NCBI GenBank assembly: GCA_947184155.2 | Contig: CAMXCT020002660.1 | Location: 1 to 64,000 of the forward strand | From: Cladocopium goreaui | Taxonomy: Eukaryota > Sar > Dinophyceae > Suessiales > Symbiodiniaceae | Length of the DNA stretch: 64,000 nucleotides | Reading direction: 5' to 3' | Shown here: positions 33,201 through 42,321 of the stretch, one piece after another | Position numbering within the stretch: position 1 is the first letter of the stretch | How the letters are laid out: every line of letters starts with the position of its first letter | Program-made: the position numbers and the translations under genes | The notes under the pieces: generated by a model | Told to the model about the DNA's origin: nothing | The model's database searches: none | What the model saw: the letters and a program-made list of their open reading frames with translations, nothing else

Positions 33201-33418
33201 TGGTCGATGGCCATCGTCCTGAAACCACATTCATGAGCGACCTTGGAAAGCCTTGCTGAACCAGCACAAATTTCAATGATATACAAATCTCCCAAAGACA
33301 TGCCCGAAAAATTTCTGTTGCAATTGAATTGAGTCCGAGTGTTGCTGCTTCGCATCTCCTCGGATTCTGCAGTGAAAGTTGGTGGGTTATCGCCTTGAGG
33401 CGGCTCCCCAAATGACAT
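30242..33418 (-). CDS. Methyltransferase-like/RT/RNase H polyprotein of YR element 1
   Basis: 1058 codons from ATG 33418, intact. Residues about 45-250 are methyltransferase-like: IIEICAGSARLSKVA (motif I), AIDHS, WIAPSCGTCSRARE, LAIENPTNSHYW, then C..GG and H.HKPW. RT follows with VRVIDDCS, the first catalytic Asp in DLKSAYKQF (about residue 656), NALPFGAIGSV and FYDDYSVL (about 729). RNase H has FTDGACNP (about 893), ELELMPVL, YIDNESAR and PSHSNPSDGASR. The RT is of the DIRS/Ngaro kind, not copia. In DIRS elements the methyltransferase follows RNase H; here it precedes RT. Which base or molecule the domain would methylate is unknown. The stop falls inside repeat B1. Confidence 0.87.
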   Translation of the reverse strand: MSFGEPPQGDNPPTFTAESEEMRSSNTRTQFNCNRNFSGMSLGDLYIIEICAGSARLSKVAHECGFRTMAIDHSAARTCGFPICVFDLADADDLESLIRFIEESADSILGIWIAPSCGTCSRAREKRLFSLEKAGIKTPIPLRSTVQPDQLDGLGGLDKVKVEKANMLYESVYTVSALACSLHIFLAIENPTNSHYWSTSPMQRLCNEQEHHYVTFHNCAHGGDRDKSTSLWVNDSWLDSLALLCDKKHQHKPWTTTMTNGNVRFATAEEAAYPILLCERVIHCLRDKALQLGATAPDTLIEQAEGPDPSPLSRLVLGALPRGHKVKPLVAEFGTYMKVFADPQKPKDLDKFLSTLPKGAKPVSRHIVTGGDLQAARQDAKAAFLNVDENSTVEKIHIGIPSEPDDFVQRAITAGHPRSLEQHLDPQIKSMIHANFVADPSIVAKKRADFFRKYVKRASELSKQEEELRSKMPQHVLELVGNKRLVLWKEILNDYGYPDVNLIEDIAAGFKLSGWMPKSHVFKTRTKRPSMALSTLKGLAKALNTATLRNMDVRQDADLETATWDETEEEVKKGWIWFDDGEQDGSQKFVGRRFGIKQSNKVRVIDDCSCCGLNWTVGLHEKFQLQSIDILACIVAEAFRNTEGGPFPSILGRCYDLKSAYKQFAIHSSDRDHLHMAVRSPVDGAVKLIGFNALPFGAIGSVAGFLRVSLAVWFIGIVALQLCWTVFYDDYSVLSREELLNSTSWSVETLLDLLGLTFAKEGKKFLPFNHKFKMLGLEVNLENCKDNSMTIGHTEERRSELVARINDILAEGWLEAKEAERLRGRMIFFESYAFGRLANSAIKNIGRFCVESSGRKRLDQSIQGSLLLLRDRVLEAPPVVIGRPLGDTWIIFTDGACNPECQTGSVGGLILSPQGRYLSFFSGVVPEDITAELFKFSGNPIHELELMPVLIACLEWGLLYKGALIVYYIDNESARMALVKGSGETHFASHLINDFVSLEAGLQHKTWFGRCPSHSNPSDGASRLDLTWIESKGACRTNIDWERLRHRIGLNGEMPEMR

Positions 33419-33571
33419 AAGGTTCTCCTTTCTGGAGATGGTGGAAACATCAGGTGAATGGTGGCTTTGGCCAGCACTCTGAGTTGGAAGTGCACCGCTC
33501 TCTGCTCTCCCACCTGAACTTTCCTCCCTCTCTTTACGAAACTTGAGAGGCGGTCCAGTGGGGCTGGTTTG

Positions 33572-34783
33572 TCAACCCTTCTTCGCTTCTCTGCAAACAA
33601 CTAAGGAGTGCCCCGCCTTGTGACAGCATGCGCACAAGTGCAAGCCGCGGGAGCACTTTGCGGGCTTTCCACTTGTGGACTGTTGGCAACCATCTTTCAT
33701 GTTGTAGTTCCAGCAAATCTGACCTGCTGCAGTTTTTGTATTGTACTGTTTTAGCTCTTCAGGGCAACTCCGCTCTGCGCGGGTCTTGCGCTTTGAAGAG
33801 ATCTTTGCAGCAGGTTTCACAGGGCCAGCTTTAGGATTTGGCCTTGGCTTGTCGGGCGCTTCCGTTGCTCTTTGGTTTGCCGGCAGCGGCAACAACAGCA
33901 TGGTGACCCTTGGGTCTGTTGCTAGTCTGGTGACCTGCTTGTCCAGTGGAATCTCGTTCCCATCCATCTTCAAGCTACCTGAAACTTCTTGTGCAAGTAG
34001 TGTCCAGAGCTCTCTATCGGCTCGGACCAGCTGATCAAGCTTGATCTGTTGGAACCCAGGGTTGACTGGCCTGCTCAGCAAGTTCAGCATGTAGTTGACC
34101 CAATGCTGATGCACGTTCCAACTGAGAACACGGCATTGGTCGGATGCCAATCCCCTCCGCATCATGCACCATTGGTACTTGAGCTCAGAGTTCCACTCGG
34201 CCTCAATGACCTCAACGCTTGGTCCTACTCTGAGTTGAGAGTTTTCTATCTGGACCGAAGATTTCGAGTCCTTCAAGGACATCTGCACTTCGTCGTCGCG
34301 CTTGCTGCATTTTGAAGGAGCAAGCCACATGATCGCTCCGCTTTCCAGCATCTGGTTTGCTAAGTCAAGCAAAGCGTGGCTTGGGTCCAATTCCCCAACC
34401 ATGGAGATTCCATTCAGCCGAGCGAGCTGATCCTCTCTCCTCTGTTTCTTTTCTGCAAGGGGAATCTTCTTTATGGCATCACCTTTCTCAGCTCCTTCAC
34501 TGGTGACTTTCTCACGTATTGTTGAAATCACCAGTGTAGTGCTTTCAAAGTGTATGCGTCTAATGGCGCTCATCTGCCCCACATTGGGCGCACCCCCAAA
34601 TACCCTTTGGGCTAAGGCTCCAAACTGATCTTCAGTCGGTGTCATCTGCGGGGTGCCCATCGTGAAGGCCATTGCGCTGTGAGTCCGAATGGCTTGGCCA
34701 TCTAACGCAGCTCTCAGGGACCCATCGGTCGTGATCTCATCACACCTCTGTCTGAAGGCCGCCGTGGACTCAATGAGACTCAT
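33572..34783 (-). CDS. Gag-like protein of YR element 1
   Basis: 403 codons from ATG 34783. The N-terminal helical domain is shared with elements 2 and 3 (common pattern R(R/K)(I/L)xxE(S/A) near residue 75, then IPLAEKKQRREDQLARLNGI and ELDPSHALLDL). A basic Pro-rich linker follows, then a CCCH-like cluster (CWNYNMKDGC…CSRGLH) and a CCHC knuckle with exact CX2CX4HX4C spacing (CACCHKAGHSLVVC). These zinc motifs and its place before pol suggest a nucleic-acid-binding Gag. The stop lies 154 bp before the pol ATG. Confidence 0.82.
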   Translation of the reverse strand: MSLIESTAAFRQRCDEITTDGSLRAALDGQAIRTHSAMAFTMGTPQMTPTEDQFGALAQRVFGGAPNVGQMSAIRRIHFESTTLVISTIREKVTSEGAEKGDAIKKIPLAEKKQRREDQLARLNGISMVGELDPSHALLDLANQMLESGAIMWLAPSKCSKRDDEVQMSLKDSKSSVQIENSQLRVGPSVEVIEAEWNSELKYQWCMMRRGLASDQCRVLSWNVHQHWVNYMLNLLSRPVNPGFQQIKLDQLVRADRELWTLLAQEVSGSLKMDGNEIPLDKQVTRLATDPRVTMLLLPLPANQRATEAPDKPRPNPKAGPVKPAAKISSKRKTRAERSCPEELKQYNTKTAAGQICWNYNMKDGCQQSTSGKPAKCSRGLHLCACCHKAGHSLVVCREAKKG

Positions 34784-35420
34784 GGCTGGTAAAACTCTCG
34801 GGTCGGGAAACTTCTTAAAGTCACCTACCTGAAGTTGACGTTGAATTGACCGATGGTTGCTCCGGCAGTGATAAACTGAAAAGTTGCATTCCTAGGGTAA
34901 AGCTGGACGTTTGGAGGAAAAAGGCATTGTTTCTTTGGTCATGCCTACGCGCTCTCTCTTTCGTTGAGCACAACTCCAACGAAATTCGAAGCACTCGCAA
35001 GACTCTCTTGTGAACTCATTGATCCAAACCAACGTTCACAAACGAAACAAGAGAAACTGAATCTGAAATGTGATCATCTGCACATGCACTGACTCTCATG
35101 CTTTAACTTCCCAATTTTCAAAGGACACGTCAAATCAGCGTGCCGTTTTTTTGCTTCACGGGATGTGTCAAAGCATCGGATGAGACATCAGCTACATGCA
35201 ACTCCGTCCAAAGCTTCACCAAAATGAGAGTGAACTGACATGTGAAAAATGTTTCAAGTACAAACTCCTGCACACTAAAGTTTCTCCTGAGGGAGGAGCA
35301 GCTCTGTCAGGTGTGTGAAAAGTGCCAGCTGTGCGCACGTTTGCCAGGCTTCGAACTGAATCAGGAAACTCACGAGGCACAGCTGGTCGCATGAAACTTG
35401 AAACAAAAACGGAAACATTT
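34784..35420. other. Spacer between recombinase and Gag in YR element 1
   Basis: 637 bp, AT-rich, with no supported ORF and no obvious repeat. It could hold a promoter or splice signals for the Gag ORF, but nothing specific is visible. Confidence 0.5.
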
Positions 35421-37553
35421 TCAGTCCCTTGATCTGTTGAAACACAAGGAGCAAAGCGGTGTATCAAATTCAGGGGCTTTGCCCAGTTTCTCGTGTGAGG
35501 CCCCGGCATTCCTGCCGCATGCAAACACCCTGCTATTCTCAACTGCCATCAAGTGCAGCGTCTTGAGTTTCCGATGCTGCCACATGACAAAACCAGGTGG
35601 TGCAGCTGCAGGTTGAAAAACAGGTGAATGCTTGACACACTTTGGTCTCTCCTCTTCACTAGAAGTTGAATCAGAATCAGAACTGCTCTCAGCACTGGAC
35701 ACTTCGACGACCTCCGGCTCGTCCTTGACGTCAACCACTTCGCCGTCTCCTGCAAGTTTTGGTGGCTGATCCAACGGTTTGATTCTACCACTCCTAGTGT
35801 CATCTGGGTCAAAAAGGCCAGAAGAGATGTCTCTGATCAAATTCTCAAGCACCAATAAGCTAGCGGCTGCACCATCGCGACTGTAAACCATGCCCATCTC
35901 GAACTTGCTTGTGTGATAACCCAGCTGCAATCGTTCAGAGATGCCAATGCCACGCTTGGCAGCATATGAAAGGAAAGTTGATTTCAATGAATGGCTTGAA
36001 ATGCGTCTTCCAGCTGGATCATCTGGGCCCCCAACCAATTTCTTCAGCCAAGCTGCGCACTCTTGCGTCTCCAACGGCCTACTGGTGGCCTGGCCTTGAA
36101 GACCAGGCGCAGGCATGATGAGTCCCTTGGGCGGCCATTCCAATCCCATGGTGTCCCGAACTTTGATCCATACTGAACCCCAATCCCTGCCATCCACTCC
36201 ATGACATGGTGCCACCATTGGCAAAAATTGGTGGCGATGCATCTGCGATTTCATCGTCTTGTGACGTCCAGTCCTCGCCTCAAGGAACTGCAACTTGCCG
36301 TGGCGATCGCAGTCAGTAATCACACTCTCTGCACGCATGAGGTCGCCCCATCGGGCTCTACAGTAAACTGCCATAAGTAGTGCACCGCAAAACAAACATA
36401 CCCACAGGTCCTCACAAGTGTAGAGCAGCTCATGGATGCGTTTGAGTTCACATACCTTGAGAGGAGATGCCTGGATCCTTTCTTTTAGAAATTCACCTAA
36501 GCAGGCTCCTTTGCACCTTGCACTCCTGGTCAAAGGTTCCAATTCATGCACTGACATCACATGAAGTACAAAGTTCATGGATTGCATGTATCCTTTGAGT
36601 CTGGACTGCGGGGCATTCGATGACTGTTCACTGCAAAGAAAATCATAAAATTCAACCTCACTGCATGGAAAAGCGCTTCCCTTGTTCTCGAGGTAGTCGC
36701 ACAGCCGCATGATGCTGTAGCCCCTCTTCCGTATGGTGACAGGCGACCTTCCAGCAAACAGGTGTGCAAACATTCCAAAGACCCTGCTAGTTACTGCCAA
36801 CTGTAACATGCTTCCAACCAGACTGCAGGTTGTGTCCCATCTGTTGACAAGCGCAAGCCAGAACTTGACTGAGCTCTGAAGATCAGCATCACGCTGTTCT
36901 TGCCATGGAATGTCAATTTTGTCCTGAACAACATCGTGATATGATAGGTCAGAATGAATCCCAGTCTTTGCCCTTGTTGAAGAAGGTTCGGAGCTACCAC
37001 TGCTACCTTGCACAATTGACGTGTCAACTGGTCTCTTCAGTGAACTTCCAAAAGGCTTGTAAACATCAATGAGCTGCTTGTCGCCAAATATGACACCCCA
37101 AATCCCTTGCTCCCAGATAGGCTCCAAGGTCTCCGAAGGAATTGAGCGTGCAGCAACTTCGACAGCTGTCGCGGTGTCAAAAACTGCAGGGTCTGGTTTC
37201 GTTTCAAACGTTTCAGGAAAAGTGCCATGAAACTCGTCACCAAGTTCTGAAGACCTAGCCAAAGAAGGTTCACAAGAAACGCTCTCTTCGTACACACCTG
37301 TATTGCAAAGGTCATCATCGTTTCCGTCTCCAAAAAGGTTTCCAGTGTTTCCATGCATGCCTATGGGAAAATCCAAACTCTGCGAAGCATCTGCAAAACC
37401 AGTGTCACATGACTGTCCAAAATCTGATTGTTCCTGTCCGGTGAGTAGTCTAGAAGCTCCGACAACTTCGTACCCTTCCAATAGAGCACCGGTTGCATCC
37501 TCTGCGCTTCCACTACTACGTTTCTCAGGTGACAACACGAAATTGACAACCAT
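35421..37553 (-). CDS. Tyrosine recombinase of YR element 1
   Basis: 710 codons from ATG 37553, first ORF of the element. The N-terminal third is acidic and unrecognised. The catalytic domain begins with a SAM-like helical region (RKRGYSIMRLCDYLE), then box I Arg in CRARWGDLM (about 36.35 kb), box II HSLKSTFLSYAAK (about 35.98 kb) with Lys where most tyrosine recombinases have Arg, LGYH (about 35.91 kb) and the Tyr nucleophile in MVYSRD (about 35.88 kb). The C-terminus has an acidic Ser-rich run and a Cys/His-containing end (HLMAVENSRVFACGR…CSLC) that recurs in element 2. It presumably joins a circular cDNA to the target, as in DIRS-type elements. Confidence 0.86.
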   Translation of the reverse strand: MVVNFVLSPEKRSSGSAEDATGALLEGYEVVGASRLLTGQEQSDFGQSCDTGFADASQSLDFPIGMHGNTGNLFGDGNDDDLCNTGVYEESVSCEPSLARSSELGDEFHGTFPETFETKPDPAVFDTATAVEVAARSIPSETLEPIWEQGIWGVIFGDKQLIDVYKPFGSSLKRPVDTSIVQGSSGSSEPSSTRAKTGIHSDLSYHDVVQDKIDIPWQEQRDADLQSSVKFWLALVNRWDTTCSLVGSMLQLAVTSRVFGMFAHLFAGRSPVTIRKRGYSIMRLCDYLENKGSAFPCSEVEFYDFLCSEQSSNAPQSRLKGYMQSMNFVLHVMSVHELEPLTRSARCKGACLGEFLKERIQASPLKVCELKRIHELLYTCEDLWVCLFCGALLMAVYCRARWGDLMRAESVITDCDRHGKLQFLEARTGRHKTMKSQMHRHQFLPMVAPCHGVDGRDWGSVWIKVRDTMGLEWPPKGLIMPAPGLQGQATSRPLETQECAAWLKKLVGGPDDPAGRRISSHSLKSTFLSYAAKRGIGISERLQLGYHTSKFEMGMVYSRDGAAASLLVLENLIRDISSGLFDPDDTRSGRIKPLDQPPKLAGDGEVVDVKDEPEVVEVSSAESSSDSDSTSSEEERPKCVKHSPVFQPAAAPPGFVMWQHRKLKTLHLMAVENSRVFACGRNAGASHEKLGKAPEFDTPLCSLCFNRSRD

Positions 37554-37583
37554 TGCTATTTGGAGCTAACTAAGTCCCCATTT

Positions 37584-37808
37584 GACAAGTCTTTTGTCAA
37601 AATTTTGGGACGACCCGCCCTCCCTACCCTTGAGTGAAAAACGCAACACGTTGTAAGTTGAACAAGTGTTGCTATTTCCATGTGCTCATGTGTTTGAGTT
37701 TTTGTTTGGTTGTTGTTTCTTTGGTTTGTCCAAAAAAAACAAAAAGCAAACAAAAACGTAAGTTGCGTGAGGAAATAAAATCGAGTTTCCTTTCAGGAAA
37801 CTCTCAAC
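37584..37808 (-). repeat. YR element 1 repeat A1 (5' terminus)
   Basis: A 225-bp match to 29710-29932. Near the element tip it carries a perfect 8-bp inverted repeat, GAGTTTCC/GGAAACTC, with a 5-base loop at 37783-37803, also present at 29907-29927. Confidence 0.9.
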
Positions 37809-39062
37809 ATCTTCCATTGACCTTGGAAGATTTGGTTCTGCAGAGGCATCTGTATTGTCTGGTGCACGTTGCTGCATATTGTGAAGAACCATGTTGGCTC
37901 TCTCCTGCACCAGCATCGACTCACGTTGTTGTCTCAAAAGAGTTGTGAATCGAACAAAACCTCCATGCTCAACAAGTCCATAGTGAACTGTTGTAATCAA
38001 ATCCTCCATCATTGTTGTTTCCATCTCATACTGATTCACATGAGCTCGAAGATCATTGTCCACTCTCTCCACTCGGCGTTTGGTGTCATCCAAGCTATCT
38101 CTCTGTGCACCCATGAAGGTATCTGTATGTGCTTGTTGAAGCTCGTTGTTGTAGATCCTGTTGTCAAGCTTTCTCCAAAACAAGAATGCCGCCACGCCAA
38201 AAACTATCCAAGCGAAACCAAGCATCGCAACGCACATCCAAATCCAGAAATCTTCTCCATTGTCTTTCTGAACTTCCAAAGGACAAAACTCCTCCTGCGT
38301 CTCCACTGCTGCCACATTGGTAGGCTCAAGGCCCAAAAGAATGCTCATGCGCATGATGGCCTTTGCAAGCTTGGAAACATCTCTACTGGTGGCTGCATTG
38401 TTCTGCATCTCATCTCTTTCAGCTTCTCCAACAGGCTCTTGGCTTTCCACATCCATCATTCCGATCTCACACATGAGTGCTCGAAGTCGTTTCTTTGGCA
38501 AAGCTTTGGTTCTGATGTCACCTGTATTCCATGTTGTGGGTATCTGGACCAGCAAAACCTCATTGTCCTTGATCTTTGACTGAACCCACAAAACTTTTCC
38601 ACTCAGATGGCGGATTTTCCCGCGACCTTGCCTACTCAACAGTTGTCTCTCTGATGAGCTGTCTGTAAACTGCACTTGCATCACTTGACCTTCCAACAAA
38701 AACTCCAAACACCTACGTATGTAAATGGCATCGCACATGGAACTGACTATGGAGTAGAGCTCGCTTTCGCAAGAAGAAAGTGCAATGGTTCGCTGAGTTC
38801 TCGAAGTTCCCATCAAGAAACATCCATTGAGAAAGTGAAGTCCGCAGCTCGTTGATCTGCGGTGTTCGCGGTTTGACATCCAATCCGCGTCACAAAAGGT
38901 TTCGATCACCCAACATTTCTCTGTAGTTGTTTTCCACTTTCCTTTCCCTGGTGTAGGGCATTGCAACTTCACTCCAAGTTCTCCAGTGCCTTTGAGGTAT
39001 CCTACCAACTTTCGCAGATGTTGTAAAGAAGTACATGTTGGCTCCGACATCTTGCTTGCCAA
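37809..39062 (-). pseudogene. Copia 4 RNase H and membrane-anchored tail
   Basis: RNase H motifs FCDADWMS near 38.89 kb, SSCESELYS near 38.77 kb, TDSSSERQ near 38.66 kb and TGDIRTKAL near 38.51 kb. About 200 further residues follow, containing a clear transmembrane stretch (WIWMCVAMLGFAWIVFGVAA, about 38.19-38.25 kb) and a coiled-coil-like helix (DDTKRRVERVDNDLRAHVNQ). The frame reads without a stop into YR element 1 at 37808, so any longer reading frame into the element is chimeric. Confidence 0.82.
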
Positions 39063-39427
39063 TTCTTGATTGCAAAAACCACATTTGGTCTATCTCTTCC
39101 CAAGTAGAGGCACATACCGACTATTGAGCGAAATTTGCTGGAGTCGCTTGGGGTCAAACACTGAGAAGCATCTTCAAGCTGTATTGAAGAGTCGCAAGGT
39201 ACTGCTTGAATCCTTGCTGGGCCAAACTCGGTTTCGAACGCTTCCACAATTCTTTCTGTATTTGTGCCAGGAACCAAAAGTATTCCATCTTTCAACCTCA
39301 CCATCTTCTTCTTCAAGAAACTAATGCTTGAACCAACATCTTTCAGCAAAGCATAACTCGTTGAAAAACGCTTTTGGCACTTCTCCAGAAAAACTTTGTG
39401 GAAATATTCACCGCTGCCGCAAAACAA
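39002..39427 (-). pseudogene. Copia 4 RT, palm-to-connection fragment
   Basis: Encodes the region after the RT active site (LLKDVGSSISFLKKKMV…FRSIVGMCLYLGRDRPNVVFAI), in a different frame from both neighbours. It is part of the same RT, displaced by indels. Confidence 0.78.
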
Positions 39428-39435
39428 AACATCAT

Positions 39436-40515
39436 CTAATCATCTACATGAAGCAAAACAATGCCTTCTGGTGTCTTTGCAAGACATGGTTGTACGTCGC
39501 ACCATGAAAATCCTAACTCATCTGTCAAAAACTGCCGAAAATGCCAATACCACTCTCTGGCTCCTTGTCGTTGGCCAGGCAAATTCTTCAGGATTACATA
39601 TGAGACACCATGTAGGTCAACTTGAATTGGATCTTTCTGCGGCACCTGCAAAAACGCATCTTTGATGTCAAGGGAGCAAAGCACTGGGGCATACTTGGCG
39701 CTCATGCCCTCTGTCTCAGCTTCTTTCTGCAGAAAAAGAACTGGCAACAGGTTTGAAGTGTGCGCACCTGTCGCTGGAGAGTATGTGTCATCTCTTTTGT
39801 CAACTGCAAACTCCCTCGCTACCAGTCTGCTGCGTCTCATCCATCGCTCACGGCTTTGACCCTCACAAACATACAACTTTCGTCTCCAATCACGCACCAT
39901 CTTTGTTGTGAGCTGGCCTTTGACCTCCTCTTTGAACTCATATGCCTTCACAAGCACTTTCATCTCAAGCAACCTGCTGATTTCCACTTGGTCAGCAAGC
40001 TTGTCCACCCACTCCGCAGGATGCGGTGGTGGCTCCTTCAAGTCATGGTCACTCCAGAGCTCTTCAGGGATTCCCGCAAAGTATAACTCATCTTCTCCAT
40101 CCCACACATCATCAATTTGCTCTCCTGAAAGTTCTGTATCGTAGTTGTCCATGGTATGGTATTGCTCAGACCCAAACTGAACTACGCGTACCATCTTTTC
40201 ATTCTCTGCAGTTAACTGGTTGATTCTCTGTTTCTTGTGGTCCTCTGTTTTGGACTTCTTTGCAACTGAATCATCACCATCTCCAACTGCATGCGCTCGG
40301 GTCATTGGAGCATGTCTTGGACTGCTGGAAAAATCCTGAGGCGTCACTGGAGCTGAAAGACCTGGGTCAACTGAGATTGGAATTGCACTGCTTGAAACTG
40401 CTGTTGACTGCGATGGCCCATGGAACTGCTTCCATTTTGCTTTCATCAATCTCTTCCTCGAAAACTCTTCCATCACCAAACTGCACTTCATGCTGGATCT
40501 GTCGTGGTTGATCAT
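39436..40515 (-). pseudogene. Copia 4 linker and RT N-terminal half
   Basis: A charged linker, then RT with RSRLVAREFAVDKRDDTYSP, the first catalytic Asp in SLDIKDAFLQV near 39.66 kb, the LPGQRQGAREWY block near 39.56 kb, and VLLHVDD directly followed by a stop at 39436. The frame is thus broken just after the catalytic Asp pair, where GATGA repeats suggest a small duplication or slippage. Confidence 0.82.
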
Positions 40516-41068
40516 GCCTTGTCATTCTTTCTATCTCATTCTCTTCCCGTTTCTCCTCCTCTGCTTTGGCTTTCACCGATTCTGCATCTTCATCAACCAA
40601 ACTCGAAGGCTGAATGAGTCCACTTGGAGCTGCAAAAGAAACTGAACGTGGATTGGCTTTGCGTTTTGTTGGCACTACACGTCCACCAAAGCCTACCTTG
40701 TACTGCCAGCTGTAGAGGTTGAACTGCTTGTAGAAGGCCATATGACTGATCCAGTCTGTTTTCACTCTGCGCACTGACCTCGTCAAGATGAGGGAAGTTC
40801 CAGTATACAGCAGATAGCTGTCCTGACCCTCAACTTTGCCAAGGAAAATCATCCTTTGCCATCGTGGATTTCCCTTCAACGCTGTTCTTGCAAAACCGTA
40901 CAGAGGCTCACCAGATTCACAAATCTGTCCACTGTAGATTTTTCCATACACCAACTCAAAGCTTGTAAGCCCTTGACTCGCATTGTACCTGTTCAACAAC
41001 CATGCAGCATGCCTCATACACCATGACCACAACGCATGTGTTGAGTTGATCACTGCCACTGCCTTCAA
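40367..41068 (-). pseudogene. Copia 4 integrase C-terminal part
   Basis: Begins inside the integrase after the catalytic core (MRHAAWLLNRYNASQGLTSFELVYGK), continues with the integrase C-terminal domain (RWQRMIFLGKVEGQDSYLL…SVRRV) and a charged linker. The core Asp residues and the zinc site are absent: sequence upstream of 41068 is unrelated. Confidence 0.8.
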
Positions 41069-41903
41069 CTTTTATTTCCTTTCACATAAAAAGGACCATC
41101 AAAGTTAAAAGCAACGCCATAAAAGGAAGTAAAGATGAGACAGCACAACTACCCGTCGTAGGTAGTTCGTAAATAAACGTGCCATAAACGGAAGTACGAA
41201 GTTCGGAGGGATGGAATAAAGGGTGAAAATCATACCTGCATACAGGAAAAAAAAGACCATCACATTTGATGGTATGTATAAAAAGGGGTTTTGGGAGGGC
41301 GGGCAAATTTCAAACATGGCGTTGTAAAAAACGCGAAACCCACCCACCCACCTCTTGAACAAAATACTGTGGGAAAACATAGAAGTCATTCCACATGTAA
41401 ACATGCAGAGGAATGCCGACAAACAAGTTTGTAAATAAAACAGATGTTCCAAAGGCGTTGCAAAACAAAAGTTGAACTGTTAAAATTTATACTTCCAGGT
41501 TATGCAACCTATATCAACCAGCAAAGCAGCACACTACTTTTTGGTTCTTGAGCCATAAGGTCCATACAGTGTACAATTACTACAGGGCACACTTTACAGG
41601 GGAGTGAGAACAGTATGAATTACTATCCCGTAAAAATACCCCCCGTAGGCTGTAGCTGCTTGGCAGCTCCAGCAGAACAGTGCCTGCAGTACGCCGCCGC
41701 AATGAGACCTAAGTGAACAGAAGAGTTCGAAGCTACACAGTTAGGTCGGATGCATATGGGCATGGATCTTGCGGATGTCAAGACAACGTCTGGCGAATGC
41801 AAAGGCTCACATATTCCTTTTGCGCCGATGTTGGGCTCGAAATTGCACACAGCATGGCCGTGGCTCCCGCCAGGCATCTTCAAATGGAATGAAGGAACAA
41901 TAC
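41069..41903. other. Non-coding flank between copia 4 and YR element 2
   Basis: No supported gene. It starts at the truncation of copia 4 with TTTTATTTCC. The section 41281-41371 (GGGAGGGCGGG…AAATTT…CCCACCCACCCACC…TTGA) resembles the inner-repeat block of the YR elements, so 41064-41460 may be a relic YR terminus. A family-B hairpin, TGGC-TCCC-GCCA, lies at 41861-41872. Confidence 0.5.
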
Positions 41904-42321
41904 CATCTTATATTAGAACAAACTCAGGCAAACATGTAAGGGTAAGCGCTACGCAAAGTTATTAGGACAACTTACACAAAAACAAAACCCAACGATATCT
42001 GACGTACATATATATATATATATCCATGTAGTATATTTATATATGTGCATACGCCGGAAAAATGAGATCTCGATGCGCAACGGAGTGACATGACGAATGT
42101 CAAACTTCAGAAATGATTTGAAAAATTTTGAAATGTTGGATCTTGAACGCACGCACTCAAAGCATCCTTTTTCTCCTCTCAGCTTGCTCTGTTTGGTCTG
42201 GGGAGTTTGCCGTTTCCGTTCGGTCACCAAGCAAGGCATATGACAGTTAGTCGGATCTGTTATGCCGTTTTGTATTGTGAATCTCACAGCGGTGAGTTGT
42301 CACACATGTTGCTCAGTGGTT
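41904..42321 (-). repeat. YR element 2 repeat B2 (418 bp)
   Basis: Matches 42643-43060 over 418 bp with equal length, including a (TA)n run near 42008. On the + strand it starts at the CAT edge. Confidence 0.93.

Larger units (their letters stand above)
29324..37808 (-). mobile_element. YR retroelement 1, complete, with split direct repeats
   Basis: Read 5' to 3' on the minus strand: terminal repeat A1 (37808-37584), tyrosine recombinase, Gag, methyltransferase-RT-RNase H, then B1 (30261-29932), A2 (29931-29654) and B2 (29653-29324). This A1-ORFs-B1A2B2 layout is the split direct repeat arrangement known from Ngaro, PAT and VIPER elements. The recombinase-first gene order is not that of DIRS or Ngaro. 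All three ORFs are intact. The element has no target duplication beyond one shared G and lies inside the copia 4 frame. Its B1-A2 boundary has the end-to-start junction expected of a circular intermediate. Confidence 0.9.
28959..41068 (-). mobile_element. Copia retrotransposon 4, 5'-truncated and split by YR element 1
   Basis: Minus-strand copia pieces at 37809-41068 (integrase end, RT, RNase H, membrane tail) and 28959-29323 (end of the tail). The 8.48-kb YR element 1 separates them. Joining the flanks at the shared base restores one uninterrupted frame. The 5' part before the last third of integrase is missing at 41068. Confidence 0.82.

Noticed and set aside
37686-37808. Extension of the copia 4 RNase H frame into SFLKGNSILFPHA… and a hydrophobic end
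   Set aside because: This part is YR element 1 repeat A1 read in frame by chance; the copia protein continues at 29323 instead.
41544-41560. CTTGAGCCATAAGG, reverse complement resembling the end of the dinoflagellate spliced leader (…TTTTGGCTCAAG)
   Set aside because: Only about nine bases match, without the conserved upstream part, so a spliced-leader relic is not supported.
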